Counted from the stretch's first letter, positions 27,632-37,560 are shown. The stretch: 64,000 bases of DNA from Paenibacillus taiwanensis DSM 18679 (GCF_000425125.1 NZ_KE384306.1:211705-275704), one strand, 5' to 3'. A program made the numbers and translations. Notes: generated by a model not told the origin, from the letters alone.

Positions 27632-27866
27632 GATGAAGAAAGTAATTCGACGATCAGTTCGAGAGCAAGCGATTCGGGGACGGTGAGAGCCCGGACGAAC
27701 AGCCGAATGAACAGGCACTTCGGAGCAAATACCTATGAAAGTGGATCGCGACCGTATTGGATTGGCATTTTGCCAAGGGCATGCGGCGGTCAAGTAGGGT
27801 GGAACCGCGGGAGAATATACTCTCGTCCCTACGTCTGGCATCAGGCGTATGGACGGGAGTTTTTTG
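27632..27866 (+). promoter_or_regulatory. Glycine T-box riboswitch with terminator
   Basis: The T-box core AGGGTGGAACCGCGG is at 27796-27810, and a GGTGAGAGCCC apical stem I motif is at 27682-27692. The likely specifier codon is GGC (glycine) at 27714-27716, inside the 3' side of stem I and followed by the expected A. A terminator stem (ACTCTCGTCC with GGACGGGAGT, 27819-27860) runs into six T residues. Uncharged tRNA-Gly should stabilise the antiterminator and allow glyQS expression. The specifier choice rests on alignment by eye. Confidence 0.9.
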
Positions 27867-27949
27867 CATGTATATCGATCTGTGAGCATGTATAGACAAC
27901 TTCAGACGCCAGACGCCGTCAATTTGAGGGACAAAGGAGTGATAGGCAC

Positions 27950-28837
27950 ATGAATTTTCAACAAATGATTTTAACGCTGCAAAATTTCTGGGCGGAGCAG
28001 AAATGTATTATTGTCCAGCCCTATGACGTAGAGAAGGGTGCCGGAACGATGAATCCGATGACATTTCTTCGTTCGATCGGACCTGAGCCTTGGAATGTTG
28101 CTTATGTGGAGCCTTCAAGACGTCCTGGCGATGGACGTTATGGTGAGAACCCGAATCGGCTTTACCAACATCATCAATTCCAAGTTATTATGAAGCCGTC
28201 CCCAGATAATATTCAGGAGCTTTATTTGGAAAGCTTGAATCGTCTAGGTATTGATCCAGCTCTGCATGATATTCGTTTTGTTGAAGATAACTGGGAATCC
28301 CCGACACTAGGCGCTTGGGGACTTGGTTGGGAAGTATGGCTTGATGGAATGGAAGTGACACAGTTCACGTACTTCCAGCAAGTGGGTGGTATCGACGCGA
28401 ATCCAGTGGCGGTAGAAATTACGTATGGACTGGAACGTCTTGCCTCTTATATTCAAGACAAAGAAAATGTGTTTGATTTGGAATGGGTTGAAGGAATCAC
28501 ATATGGTGATGTATTCCACCAACCGGAGTTTGAGCATTCCAAATATACATTTGAAGTTAGTGATGCAGCGATGCTGTTTAATTTGTTTAATACGTACGAA
28601 CAAGAAGCAAAACGCGCTATGGACGAACACCTTGTGTTCCCTGCGTATGACTATGTATTAAAATGTTCGCATGCCTTTAATCTTTTGGATGCTCGTGGAG
28701 CAATCAGTGTAACAGAACGTACGGGCTTTATTACGCGTGTTCGTAATTTGGCGCGTCAAGTAGCGGCTACTTACTATGAGGAACGCGAGAAGCTAGGATT
28801 CCCGCTGTTGAAGAAAGGAGATGAGCACGATGCCTAA
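27950..28837 (+). CDS. glyQ: Glycyl-tRNA synthetase alpha subunit
   Basis: Catalytic class II subunit of the bacterial alpha2-beta2 glycyl-tRNA synthetase. The N-terminus [19 protein letters not shown] and the blocks [19 protein letters not shown] and [11 protein letters not shown] are characteristic. 295 residues is the normal length. AAAGGAG precedes the ATG, and expression is set by the glycine T-box upstream. It overlaps the chosen glyS start by 8 bp. Confidence 0.97.
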   Translation: MNFQQMILTLQNFWAEQKCIIVQPYDVEKGAGTMNPMTFLRSIGPEPWNVAYVEPSRRPGDGRYGENPNRLYQHHQFQVIMKPSPDNIQELYLESLNRLGIDPALHDIRFVEDNWESPTLGAWGLGWEVWLDGMEVTQFTYFQQVGGIDANPVAVEITYGLERLASYIQDKENVFDLEWVEGITYGDVFHQPEFEHSKYTFEVSDAAMLFNLFNTYEQEAKRAMDEHLVFPAYDYVLKCSHAFNLLDARGAISVTERTGFITRVRNLARQVAATYYEEREKLGFPLLKKGDEHDA

Positions 28838-30896
28838 ACATTTGCTCTTGGAATTAGGTTTGGAAGAAGTGCCTGCTCGTTTTATGCGTGCGGCTATGGA
28901 GCAGTTAAAGGAACGGACGGAGCGTTGGCTGGAAGCAGCACGTATAAGTCATGAAGGCGTTCAAGCTTATGCGACACCACGCCGTCTCGCAGTGCTCGTC
29001 CAACATGCGGCTGATAAGCAAACAGATGTTCATGAGGAAGTGAAAGGACCTGCTCGTAAGATCGCCTTGAGTGAAGGTGGCGAATGGTCCAAAGCTGCGC
29101 TTGGTTTTGCTCGCAGTCAAGGGGTAGAGCCTGACCAGTTTTTCTTTAAAGAATTAAACGGTGTAGAATACGTATATGCTAACAAGAGTAGTGTCGGAAT
29201 GGATACGTCCGAAGTGCTTGCTGAAGGATTCAGCTCGATTGTACACGCGATGACATTCCCTAAAAATATGCGTTGGGGCGCATATGAAATGCGCTTTGTC
29301 CGTCCTATTCGCTGGGTAGTAGCACTGCAAGGCGAACGTGTTATTCCACTTGAATTTACTGGTGTGCAGGCAAGCAACGTATCTCGCGGGCATCGCTTCC
29401 TTGGTCAGGACACTGTTATTCCAGAGCCAGGCCAATATGTGGAACGCTTGCGTGAACAACACGTCATTGTAGATGTAGCAGAACGCGAACAACTGATCGT
29501 GCAACAAATTGAAGCATTGGCGCAAAAGCAACAATGGAACATTGCAATTAAGGACGATTTATTGGAAGAGGTCCTCTTCTTGGTCGAGTACCCTACGACT
29601 TTGTTTGGGACGTTTGACACGTCTTTCTTGAATATTCCGCAGGAAGTGCTAATTACATCGATGCGTGAGCATCAACGTTACTTCCCTGTGCTTGATGCAG
29701 CAGGGCAACTACTCCCATTTTTTGTGACAGTGCGAAATGGAGATCAAAAAGGTATCGAGACGGTCGCCAAAGGTAACGAGAAGGTGTTACGGGCGCGGTT
29801 GTCTGATGCTAAATTTTTCTACGCAGAAGATCAGAAGCTTAATATCGAAGCTTGCGTAAATAAACTTAACTCGATCGTGTTCCACGAGGAACTGGGTACG
29901 CTTGGGGATAAGGTTCGACGCCTTGTTAGCATAGCTGATTTGCTCGCCCAAGCGGTACAAGCGGATCAGTCTACAGCGAAGCAAGTAAATCGCGCTGCAC
30001 ACATTTGCAAATTTGACCTTGTTACTCAAATGGTATATGAATTCCCTGAATTGCAAGGTGTTATGGGGGAAGATTATGCGCTTAAATTTGGGGAAGATGC
30101 TACAGTAGCACATGCTATAAATGAGCATTATAAGCCGCGTTATTCGGGTGACCCTTCACCTGAGACATTGCCAGGTCAATTGGTCAGCATGGCGGATAAA
30201 CTTGACACGATGGTGGGCTGTTTTGCGATCGGGATCATTCCAACTGGATCACAAGATCCGTATGCGCTTCGTCGACAAGCAACAGGCATCGTTCAAATGC
30301 TGTTGGAACGCAGCTTGCCATTGACGCTTACTCAAGTGTTTGATATTGCGCTTGACGTATTAGACCGTGCAGGTCTGTTGAAACGTGAGCGTACAGAAGT
30401 TCGTCAAGACTTGTACGAGTTCTTTGGTCTTCGTGTCAAAAACGTACTGTCTGAGCAAGTGCGCTACGATGTGGTGGACGCGGTGCTTGCAGCGGGTTAT
30501 GACGACGTGAAGTTAACGATTTCGCGTGGCGAGACGTTGATGGAAGCGGTTCGTCATGAAGCGTTCAAAGCTACGGTGGAATCGTTTAATCGCGCATGTA
30601 ATTTGGCATCGAAAGCCGATGACAGTGAAGTAAGCACCACACGCTTTGAACAGGACGAAGAACGTGCACTTTATGCTCGTTATCTTGAAGCACACGCTAA
30701 GTACAAAGCGGCGGCAGATCCTGCGAGTGCACTGGCGGCGCTCAGTAGTTTGGAGGAGCCAATTACGGCATTTTTCGATCATGTCATGGTAATGGCTAAA
30801 GATGAAGCTGTAAAACAAAATCGCTTGGCGCTGCTGAAGCTGATCGCACATGATTTGAAGCAGTTTGCTGACTTCTCCAAGCTCGTGTGGGCGTAA
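28830..30896 (+). CDS. glyS: Glycyl-tRNA synthetase beta subunit
   Basis: tRNA-binding partner of GlyQ. It opens with [15 protein letters not shown] and carries the family's internal HD-like and C-terminal DALR-type helical regions. The ATG at 28830 is used because GAAAGGAG lies about 10 bp before it; the ATG at 28821 is only one base from that site. The product is then 688 residues. In Bacillus ccpN and yqfL lie between glyS and yaiI; both are absent here. Confidence 0.96.
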   Translation: MPKHLLLELGLEEVPARFMRAAMEQLKERTERWLEAARISHEGVQAYATPRRLAVLVQHAADKQTDVHEEVKGPARKIALSEGGEWSKAALGFARSQGVEPDQFFFKELNGVEYVYANKSSVGMDTSEVLAEGFSSIVHAMTFPKNMRWGAYEMRFVRPIRWVVALQGERVIPLEFTGVQASNVSRGHRFLGQDTVIPEPGQYVERLREQHVIVDVAEREQLIVQQIEALAQKQQWNIAIKDDLLEEVLFLVEYPTTLFGTFDTSFLNIPQEVLITSMREHQRYFPVLDAAGQLLPFFVTVRNGDQKGIETVAKGNEKVLRARLSDAKFFYAEDQKLNIEACVNKLNSIVFHEELGTLGDKVRRLVSIADLLAQAVQADQSTAKQVNRAAHICKFDLVTQMVYEFPELQGVMGEDYALKFGEDATVAHAINEHYKPRYSGDPSPETLPGQLVSMADKLDTMVGCFAIGIIPTGSQDPYALRRQATGIVQMLLERSLPLTLTQVFDIALDVLDRAGLLKRERTEVRQDLYEFFGLRVKNVLSEQVRYDVVDAVLAAGYDDVKLTISRGETLMEAVRHEAFKATVESFNRACNLASKADDSEVSTTRFEQDEERALYARYLEAHAKYKAAADPASALAALSSLEEPITAFFDHVMVMAKDEAVKQNRLALLKLIAHDLKQFADFSKLVWA

Positions 30897-30984
30897 CGGC
30901 AATTAAAGCTTAATATTGCTACGTATATGTTTAGCAGCATTGGCAACTGGGGTAATTGTTTTAATATCAGGCTGTAAAGTCCGT

Positions 30985-31032
30985 CGCGGAGCATGCGAGA
31001 AGTAATGAAATCTCGACATGTTCCGCGCTTTT
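30985..31032 (+). terminator. Terminator after glyQS
   Basis: CGCGGAGCATG-CGAGA (30985-31000) pairs with TCTCG-A-CATGTTCCGCG (31011-31027), with one bulge, then CTTTTT. It ends the glyQS transcript. Confidence 0.85.
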
Positions 31033-31113
31033 TGCGGTCAGGTCGACATTTTGTGAGAACTTGGTTATGAAAATCGTATTTTCACAAGCAGGAATTTAAA
31101 CGCACACAGCGTA

Positions 31114-31169
31114 TATAATATAAACGGAGAATCACCGGGTTTACACCATTGGTGCACCTGTAGGGTGAT
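31114..31169 (+). promoter_or_regulatory. -10 element and hairpin leader before yaiI/yqxD
   Basis: A perfect TATAAT is at 31114-31119, with no good -35 at the usual distance. The leader holds ATCACC (31131-31136) pairing with GGTGAT (31164-31169). Inside are CACC-ATT-GGTG (31144-31154) and the palindrome GGTGCACC (31151-31158), which could form alternative folds. The outer stem ends 24 nt before the start codon, so it could affect translation. No known riboswitch family was recognised. Confidence 0.4.
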
Positions 31170-31192
31170 GATTTATATTCTGTAGAGGGAAA

Positions 31193-31675
31193 ATGGTGAA
31201 CCGATTGCCTCACGAAAGTCGAATTATCGTTGATGCGGACGCTTGTCCAGTAAAGACTGAAATTGTACAAGTAGCTACGGAGTTCAAGGTGCCTGTTCTG
31301 TTTATAGCTTCATTTGCGGCATATCAGAATGAGGCGGAGCAGACAGATCTCGTTCGATTTATTTATGTCGATCAAGGATTTCAATTAGCGGATATGTATA
31401 TAGCGAACACAGCGCGGTCAGGAGATATAGTCGTCACTAACGATTATGGATTGGCCGCGCTATGTCTGCCGCGAGGGGCATGGGTGCTCACACCGCGAGG
31501 AAAAGAACTTGATGGGCATAATATGGACGAACTGTTGGCACAACGTCATGTATCCAGCAAGGCGAGACGTGCTGGGCAGCGAACTAAAGGGCCTCGTGCA
31601 ATGACAGCACTGGACCGCGAGCATTTCCAACATAAACTGACAAAACTTTTGCAAATGGGCAGGAGAACTTCGTAA
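31193..31675 (+). CDS. yqxD: YaiI/YqxD family protein (UPF0178, DUF188)
   Basis: 160-residue protein with the family's N-terminal IIVDADACPVK and the central VVTNDYGLAALCLPRGAWVL, which suggest a PIN-like nuclease fold. No activity is established. It sits directly before dnaG as in Bacillus. Start ATG at 31193 or GTG at 31196 cannot be separated by the AGAGGGA site. Confidence 0.9.
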   Translation: MVNRLPHESRIIVDADACPVKTEIVQVATEFKVPVLFIASFAAYQNEAEQTDLVRFIYVDQGFQLADMYIANTARSGDIVVTNDYGLAALCLPRGAWVLTPRGKELDGHNMDELLAQRHVSSKARRAGQRTKGPRAMTALDREHFQHKLTKLLQMGRRTS

Positions 31676-31721
31676 TATCGCGAATTAAAGTAATACGTGT
31701 TCGAAATGAAGGTGATGGGAT

Positions 31722-33551
31722 ATGAGTGGTAACGGACCGATACCTGATGAATTCGTAGACGAGGTGTTGAAGCATAACGACGTAGTTGATGTTGTTGGCA
31801 AATATGTCCACCTTACGAAGCAAGGCAAGTATTTAAAAGGTTTATGTCCTTTTCATTCCGAGAAGACGCCTTCGTTTACGGTTACGCCGGAGAAGCAGAT
31901 TTATCATTGCTATGGCTGCAAAGCGAGCGGGAATGTGATTCATTTTGTAATGGGTGTTGAAGGGTATTCCTTCCCGGAGGCCGTCAAGCATTTAGCGGAG
32001 CAAGTTGGTCTGACGTTTCACTGGGGCAATCAGCCCATGGAACGCAGTCCGAAGAGTGAAGCGAAAGAACTCCTTATTCAAGCGCACGAATTAGCCGCTA
32101 AGCTGTATCATTACATTTTGATGAATACGGCACACGGACAGGACGCATTAGCGTATTTGCGCGAACGAGGTATTCATGACAAACTGATCGAGCACTTCCA
32201 GATCGGTTATGCTCCGCCCCAGTGGGACACTTTAGTACAGCTGTTAAGCAAACGTGAATTCTCACTCTCTTTAATGGAGCAGGGTGGGCTCGTTTCGGCA
32301 AGGCAGCAGCAAGCTGGTTATGTAGACAGGTTTCGAGATCGTGTGATGTTTCCGATCTGGGACAAGAACGGGAAAGTCGTTGGGTTCTCAGGTCGTATAC
32401 TTGGCGAAGGTCAGCCCAAATATTTAAACTCGCCTGAGACGATGCTGTTTAACAAGTCGAAGCTAATGTATAACTTACACCATGCAAGACCGCATTTTAA
32501 ACGAACCGGTCAAGTGGTGTTGTTTGAAGGTTTTGCTGATGTGATACAGGCTTGGGAAGTTGAAGTCCTTAATGGGGTTGCCACGATGGGTACTGCATTA
32601 ACTAGTGATCATGTTGCATTGTTACGGCGAAGCGCCGAGCGTGTTGTTATCTGTTATGATGGTGATGATGCAGGTCAGGCGGCAGCGCTAAAAGCGATTC
32701 CAATGCTGGAAGACGCTGGGCTACATGTATCCGTTGCGATGCTCCCAGACCGAATGGACCCAGACGATTACATCAAGGCTAACGGTGGGGAACGGTTTAG
32801 ACATGCAATTATTGCTGCAGCCGTCACACCAGTTAAATTCCAGCTACTCACTTTGCGGCGTAATCATATACTGCTAGAAGATGACGGCAAGCGCAGGTTT
32901 ATAGAGGAAGCTATGCGAATTATTGCTCCCATACATTCACCTGCTGAACGCGAAATGCACTTGAAGGAACTGTCTAATCAAGTTGATATTTCACTGGAAA
33001 CCTTAAAGCAGGAATGCTTTGAAGTCCGTCAGAAGCTGCAAAAAAAGCACCAGGCGGGGGATAATCAAGACAATTGGTGGAATAATGTTAGGAATGATAA
33101 ACGTAATATGGACACTCCTACGTTAAGACCTGCCTATGTGTACGCCGAGCGAAGCTTGTTAGCCTTAATGTTCCAAGATGCTGAAGTAGCCGTTTATGTC
33201 GAAAAACATCTTGGAGAACAGTTTAATGTAGATGATCATGCAGCTTTAGCTGCTTATCTATATGCCTATTACGCGCAAGGCAAAGAGCCGGATTTCAGCC
33301 GATTTCTTGCCACGCTGCGTGATGATCGATTAGAGCAGACGGCAGCCTCGATTTCATTGGCAGAAGTGCCCCTGCGTTTCGATAACGACCTGTTGAATGA
33401 TTACATTTCGCAAATTAAGAAAGTACCCATGCAACGCGAGATCGAACGTATGAAGGAAGAAATGGTAAAGGCTGAACGTGCTGGAGATTCATCACGAGCT
33501 GCGCAAATTGCATCAGAATTTATTGCCCTAGACCAACAACTGAGGCGTTAA
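31722..33551 (+). CDS. dnaG: DNA primase
   Basis: Makes RNA primers for replication. The CHC2 zinc finger is C42, H45, C63, C66 (LCPFHSEKTPSF...YHCYGC). The TOPRIM domain shows LFEGFADV (E269) and CYDGDDAGQ (D313). A C-terminal helicase-binding region follows. Length 609 residues is normal. It is followed by rpoD 35 bp on, the classical macromolecular synthesis pair. Confidence 0.97.
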   Translation: MSGNGPIPDEFVDEVLKHNDVVDVVGKYVHLTKQGKYLKGLCPFHSEKTPSFTVTPEKQIYHCYGCKASGNVIHFVMGVEGYSFPEAVKHLAEQVGLTFHWGNQPMERSPKSEAKELLIQAHELAAKLYHYILMNTAHGQDALAYLRERGIHDKLIEHFQIGYAPPQWDTLVQLLSKREFSLSLMEQGGLVSARQQQAGYVDRFRDRVMFPIWDKNGKVVGFSGRILGEGQPKYLNSPETMLFNKSKLMYNLHHARPHFKRTGQVVLFEGFADVIQAWEVEVLNGVATMGTALTSDHVALLRRSAERVVICYDGDDAGQAAALKAIPMLEDAGLHVSVAMLPDRMDPDDYIKANGGERFRHAIIAAAVTPVKFQLLTLRRNHILLEDDGKRRFIEEAMRIIAPIHSPAEREMHLKELSNQVDISLETLKQECFEVRQKLQKKHQAGDNQDNWWNNVRNDKRNMDTPTLRPAYVYAERSLLALMFQDAEVAVYVEKHLGEQFNVDDHAALAAYLYAYYAQGKEPDFSRFLATLRDDRLEQTAASISLAEVPLRFDNDLLNDYISQIKKVPMQREIERMKEEMVKAERAGDSSRAAQIASEFIALDQQLRR

Positions 33552-33586
33552 CAGTCTGAAGATTCTAGGGAGGAGGGAGTCGGAAT

Positions 33587-34714
33587 ATGGCGAATGATCA
33601 ACATACTGGCCTTGAAACTGAAGCAGTTCTGGATCAAGTCAAGGATCAGTTGATTGAAGTCGGCAAGAAGCGGGGGACGCTTAGTTATAAAGAGATAGCG
33701 GAGAAGTTGTCGACATTTGAACAAGATGCGGATCAAATGGACGAGTTCTACGAACAATTAAGCGACCTTGGAATTGAGATCGTTAACGAAAATGACGATG
33801 AGATGGTACGTCCTAACACGGATCGTGATCAGGATGAGCATGATGACTTTCACTTTGAGGATGACCTGTCTTTACCACCAGGCATCAAAATAAATGATCC
33901 TGTTCGTATGTATTTGAAAGAAATCGGCCGTGTTCCACTACTGTCGGCTGAAGAAGAGATAGAACTCGCAAAACGTATTCTGCTTAGTGATGAAGAAGCA
34001 AAAAAACGGCTTGCCGAAGCTAACTTGCGACTTGTAGTTAGTATTGCGAAGAGATATGTGGGGCGTGGCATGTTGTTCTTGGACCTTATCCAAGAAGGGA
34101 ACATGGGTCTTATTAAAGCGGTTGAGAAATTTGACCACAGTAAAGGATTCAAATTCAGTACGTACGCGACATGGTGGATTCGTCAGGCGATTACTCGTGC
34201 GATTGCGGACCAAGCTCGTACGATTCGGATTCCTGTTCATATGGTTGAAACGATTAATAAGCTAATTCGGGTATCTCGTCAATTGCTACAAGAGCTTGGT
34301 CGCGAACCGACACCTGAAGAAATTGCAGCAGAGATGGAATTAAGCGTCGAAAAAGTACGGGAAATTATGAAGATTGCTCAAGAGCCTGTATCTCTGGAAA
34401 CACCAATCGGGGAAGAGGACGACTCTCATCTGGGAGACTTCATCGAAGATCAGGAAGCGTTGGCGCCTGCTGATGCCGCTGCTTATGAGTTGTTGAAGGA
34501 GCAATTGGAAGATGTACTTGACACGCTCACAGAGCGTGAAGAGAATGTACTTCGTCTGCGATTCGGTCTGGATGACGGTCGTACACGCACGTTGGAAGAA
34601 GTAGGCAAAGTGTTCGGAGTAACACGGGAACGTATTCGCCAGATTGAGGCCAAAGCTCTACGTAAGCTCCGTCATCCAAGCCGAAGCAAACGTCTGAAAG
34701 ATTTCCTTGAATAA
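33587..34714 (+). CDS. rpoD: RNA polymerase primary sigma factor SigA
   Basis: Housekeeping sigma factor. Region 1.1 at the N-terminus is followed by an acidic linker. Region 2 carries [15 protein letters not shown] and [17 protein letters not shown], and region 4.2 carries [20 protein letters not shown]. At 375 residues it matches Bacillus SigA. GGGAGGAGGGAG precedes the ATG. It is likely cotranscribed with dnaG; an internal promoter was not identified. Confidence 0.98.
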   Translation: MANDQHTGLETEAVLDQVKDQLIEVGKKRGTLSYKEIAEKLSTFEQDADQMDEFYEQLSDLGIEIVNENDDEMVRPNTDRDQDEHDDFHFEDDLSLPPGIKINDPVRMYLKEIGRVPLLSAEEEIELAKRILLSDEEAKKRLAEANLRLVVSIAKRYVGRGMLFLDLIQEGNMGLIKAVEKFDHSKGFKFSTYATWWIRQAITRAIADQARTIRIPVHMVETINKLIRVSRQLLQELGREPTPEEIAAEMELSVEKVREIMKIAQEPVSLETPIGEEDDSHLGDFIEDQEALAPADAAAYELLKEQLEDVLDTLTEREENVLRLRFGLDDGRTRTLEEVGKVFGVTRERIRQIEAKALRKLRHPSRSKRLKDFLE

Positions 34715-34727
34715 TGCTGGCTGATGG

Positions 34728-34772
34728 ACAGACCTTCTGCTGCGCTCATTATATGCGCACAGTAAGGTCTGT
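34728..34772 (+). terminator. Terminator-like hairpin after rpoD
   Basis: ACAGACCTT (34728-34736) pairs with AAGGTCTGT (34764-34772), and CTG-TGCGC stacks on GCGCA-CAG inside. The tail TCTTCCATTT is only moderately T-rich. Confidence 0.65.
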
Positions 34773-34813
34773 TCTTCCATTTATATACTGTTCATGTCAG
34801 ATGACCCAAGCTT

Positions 34814-34857
34814 ATGATAAAGTAAAGGTAAGTAGCAATCTTTACTGTTTTTATCAT
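34814..34857. repeat. Inverted repeat in the rpoD-trmK gap
   Basis: ATGATAAAGTAAAG (34814-34827) pairs with CTTTACT (34840-34846) and TTATCAT (34851-34857), 14 bp in total with a 4-nt bulge on one side. Function unknown. The gap 34715-35071 has no convincing gene; Bacillus has cccA here. Confidence 0.5.
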
Positions 34858-34958
34858 ATTTACCTTCATTTGTGTTGTTGAAATTCATTTTAACGCTTTT
34901 CCTTCGGCAATGCAAATAGGTTGCAAACAAGGCTAACATCCATATGAACTGGATCTAA

Positions 34959-35016
34959 TGTCATCATGGCTGCACCGATTACTACACCATATTATTACAG
35001 CGCAGCCACGATGACA
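34959..35016. repeat. Second inverted repeat in the rpoD-trmK gap
   Basis: TGTCATCATGGCTGC (34959-34973) pairs with GCAGCCACGATGACA (35002-35016), 14 of 15 positions. The 28-nt loop is AT-rich. No T run follows, so it is not an intrinsic terminator. A 19-codon frame (ATG at 34966) lies across it but has no ribosome binding site. Confidence 0.5.
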
Positions 35017-35071
35017 ATGGTATAAAGTATAGCAAGTACATATTATTGTAAACAGTAGGTGGAATCCATAC

Positions 35072-35842
35072 ATGACAATCAAGTTATCTAAACGACTACA
35101 GCATATTGCCGATTGGGTACCCGTAGGCAGTCGACTGGCCGACATCGGTTCAGACCATGCGCTGCTTCCAACCTATTTAGCGAAGTCAGGTCGTATTGTA
35201 CATGCGATCGCGGGGGAAGTAAATCCCGGTCCATTTGATGCGGCAACTAAGCAAGTAGCTTCTTCGCGACTCGAACATATCGTTCAAGTTCGGCGAGGAG
35301 ACGGGCTTGCGGTGCTGAAGCCGGGGGAAGTGGATTGCATCACGATCGCAGGGATGGGCGGCAGCCTCATCGTCAGCATTCTCAGTGCAGAGCCCTTAAA
35401 ACTGGAGGGTGTCCGCTATCTGATACTTCAGCCTAACGTGGGTGAGGAATTTGTTCGTGGCTGGCTCACCAACAACGGCTGGTCGCTCATAAAAGAACAG
35501 ATTATAGAGGAAGACGGTAAAATATATGAGATCATGTACGCAGAACGTCTTTCTCAAGAGCAGTTTGCTGCACATGAACAACAGTTGTACGCTCCTTATA
35601 CGCTTTCTTGTGGCATTATGCTTGATGAGGCCTGGCTGAAGCTGATGGGCCCACATCTCGTAAAGAGTCCTAGTGCGGTGTATATTAAGAAGTGGCAGTT
35701 GGAATTAAAAAAACAAGAGCGTATTATTCAAACGATGGCGAATGCCGAGACAGAAGATGCGGTGGAGCGTCGACGGAAATTCGTTACACATAAAGCGCAG
35801 TTGGAGGCGATGCTGGCATGTTGGCAAAAGGACAAACAATAA
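35072..35842 (+). CDS. trmK: tRNA (adenine(22)-N1)-methyltransferase
   Basis: SAM-dependent enzyme that methylates A22 in the D-arm of tRNA in Gram-positives. Motif I ADIGSDHALLPTYL (about residues 23-36), AGEVNPGP and AGMGG are visible in the Rossmann half, and a helical C-terminal coiled coil ends the 256 residues. The Nif3-like gene overlaps its end by 25 bp, as the pair does in Bacillus (yqfN-yqfO). Confidence 0.93.
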   Translation: MTIKLSKRLQHIADWVPVGSRLADIGSDHALLPTYLAKSGRIVHAIAGEVNPGPFDAATKQVASSRLEHIVQVRRGDGLAVLKPGEVDCITIAGMGGSLIVSILSAEPLKLEGVRYLILQPNVGEEFVRGWLTNNGWSLIKEQIIEEDGKIYEIMYAERLSQEQFAAHEQQLYAPYTLSCGIMLDEAWLKLMGPHLVKSPSAVYIKKWQLELKKQERIIQTMANAETEDAVERRRKFVTHKAQLEAMLACWQKDKQ

Positions 35843-36933
35843 TTCAATGGATGGAACAGTTGGCACCCAAATCACTAGCTGTGCCAGATGATCGTATTGG
35901 CCTTCAATTGGGTTCATTACAGCGTGAAATTAGTGATGTACTCGTTACCCTTGATGTCACGGAAGCTGTCGTGGAGGAAGCGATTCAAATCGGAGCCAAG
36001 CTTATTATAGCACACCATGCCATCATTTTCCGACCCCTTAAAGATTTGCAAACGGATACGCCTGCTGGACGCTTATACGAAAAGCTGATAAAACATGATA
36101 TTGCAGTGTATATCAGTCATACAAATTATGATATTGCAGAGGGCGGCATGAACGACCTGATGGCGGATGCACTTCAGCTACATCAGGTAAAAGTTCTGGA
36201 GAAACTTCAGCAAGAGAAATTGCAAAAACTCGTCGTATTTGTGCCTAAATCCCATGTGGAGCAAGTTAGAACAGCAATTCTGGACACGGGTGCAGGCTGG
36301 ATCGGGGATTACAGCCATTGCAGCTTTAATGTTGAAGGCGTCGGAACTTTTAAGCCGTTGGAGGGAACTAGCCCATTTATCGGTACTACTGGTAAAGTGG
36401 AGGAAGTAGAAGAAGTTCGCTTGGAGACGATTATTCCAAGTTCGGTCAAGAGCAGAGTGCTTCGAGCGATGCTTAAGGCTCACCCTTATGAAGAAGTCGC
36501 ATATGATCTTTATCCGGTAGACCTGGAAGGAAAAGCTTATGGACTTGGTCGTGTAGGCAAACTGTCTGAGACCGTTACGTTATCACAACTGGCGGAACAG
36601 GTCAAAACGCAGTTTAACGTTCCGTTTGTACGTGTTGTAGGTCCTTTAGATCGGATAGTAAGTAAAGTAGCTGTGCTTGGCGGTTCAGGCGCACGTTACG
36701 TCAAACATGCGCTATTTCATGGCGCAGATGTGCTCGTTACGGGAGATATCGATTATCATACGGCACATGATGCACTTGCCGCTGGGCTTTGCATTATAGA
36801 TCCTGGTCACAACGCTGAGAAGATGATGAAGGACAGTGTGGCAGCGCGGCTACAGGCTATTGCAGACGAGCAAAGAAGCGGCACCAAATTCCATAGTTCC
36901 GGCATTGCTACCGAAGTATTTCAAATGTTGTAA
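35818..36933 (+). CDS. Nif3-like dinuclear metal-centre hexameric protein
   Basis: Bacillus YqfO homologue, 371 residues. The first half (IGLQLGSL, LIIAHHAIIF) and the last part (DVLVTGDIDYHTAHDA, IIDPGHNAEK) give the metal-binding His/Asp/Glu set of the Nif3 fold. A PII/CutA-like domain is inserted between them (about residues 135-245). Some members have GTP cyclohydrolase I type 2 annotation, but the cellular role is not settled. Confidence 0.92.
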   Translation: MLAKGQTIIQWMEQLAPKSLAVPDDRIGLQLGSLQREISDVLVTLDVTEAVVEEAIQIGAKLIIAHHAIIFRPLKDLQTDTPAGRLYEKLIKHDIAVYISHTNYDIAEGGMNDLMADALQLHQVKVLEKLQQEKLQKLVVFVPKSHVEQVRTAILDTGAGWIGDYSHCSFNVEGVGTFKPLEGTSPFIGTTGKVEEVEEVRLETIIPSSVKSRVLRAMLKAHPYEEVAYDLYPVDLEGKAYGLGRVGKLSETVTLSQLAEQVKTQFNVPFVRVVGPLDRIVSKVAVLGGSGARYVKHALFHGADVLVTGDIDYHTAHDALAAGLCIIDPGHNAEKMMKDSVAARLQAIADEQRSGTKFHSSGIATEVFQML

Positions 36934-36943
36934 AAGTTGTGTG

Positions 36944-36972
36944 TTGAGTTTATCGGCAGAACCTAGTATACT
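36944..36972 (+). promoter_or_regulatory. Promoter of rnpB
   Basis: TTGAGT (36944-36949) and TATACT (36967-36972) are 17 bp apart, placing the start just before the RNase P RNA P1 helix. Confidence 0.75.
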
Positions 36973-36985
36973 AACGAATGTTGTC

Positions 36986-37388
36986 GGAAAGTTTGACAGA
37001 CAATCGCTGGTGGCCTTGGCCACGAGAGGAAAGTCCGGGCTCCACAGGGTAGGATGCTGGATAACGTCCAGTCAGCGCAAGTTGAAGGATAGTGCCACAG
37101 AAATGGACCGCCGATGGCTGTTGGTATCAGCAGCACAGGCAAGGGTGGAACCGTGGTGTAAGAGACCACGAGGAACGCTGGTGACTTCGTTCCTGGTAAA
37201 CCCCATCTGGAGCAAGACCTAATGAGACGCATGCCCCTTGTGGGCAGCCTTACCCGAGGTGCGTCTGGGTTGGTCGCTGGAGCTGTGCAGCAATGTACAG
37301 CCTAGATAGATGATTGTCACTTTGTAGTGGAAGGGTTGCTCCCGTAATACCACGATCAGTACAGAACCCGGCTTATGGCAAGCTTTCC
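36986..37388 (+). ncRNA. rnpB: RNase P RNA, type A-like architecture
   Basis: Catalytic RNA that removes tRNA 5' leaders. The P1 helix pairs GGAAAGTTTG (36986-36995) with CAAGCTTTCC at the 3' end. GAGGAAAGTCC is at 37025-37035, AGATAGATGATTGTC at 37304-37318 and ACAGAACCCGGCTTA at 37361-37375. The CCA-binding GGTAAACCCC loop (37195-37204) is followed by GGAGCAAGACC, then P16-like GACGCA/TGCGTC (37226-37265) and P17-like GCCC/GGGC. This reads like the E. coli type A layout rather than the type B usual for Bacilli. The ends are estimated from P1. Confidence 0.93.
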
Positions 37389-37436
37389 ATCGCACAACAC
37401 TTTATATGGCGTAGATAGGCTCTATATAGCATAGAT

Positions 37437-37478
37437 AGACCCGCACGGCTGATGGATTCAGCTATGCGGGTCTTTTTG
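37437..37478 (+). terminator. Terminator of rnpB
   Basis: AGACCCGCA (37437-37445) pairs with TGCGGGTCT (37465-37473), with GCTGA/TTCAGC stacked inside, followed by TTTTT. Confidence 0.9.
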
Positions 37479-37560
37479 CGCCGTTATGGCGGTTATCTTT
37501 GGTTACCGCTCTTGCGGGAGCTGGCGTTGTCCATATGCCGTTACACGGTTTTTAAACGAA

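Noticed and set aside
34966-35025. 19-codon peptide frame in the rpoD-trmK gap
   Set aside because: No ribosome binding site is present, and the sequence is better explained by the inverted repeat it covers.
36836-37222. 128-codon plus-strand frame across the nif3 end and rnpB
   Set aside because: It is explained by the RNase P RNA, which shows conserved helices and motifs over this stretch.
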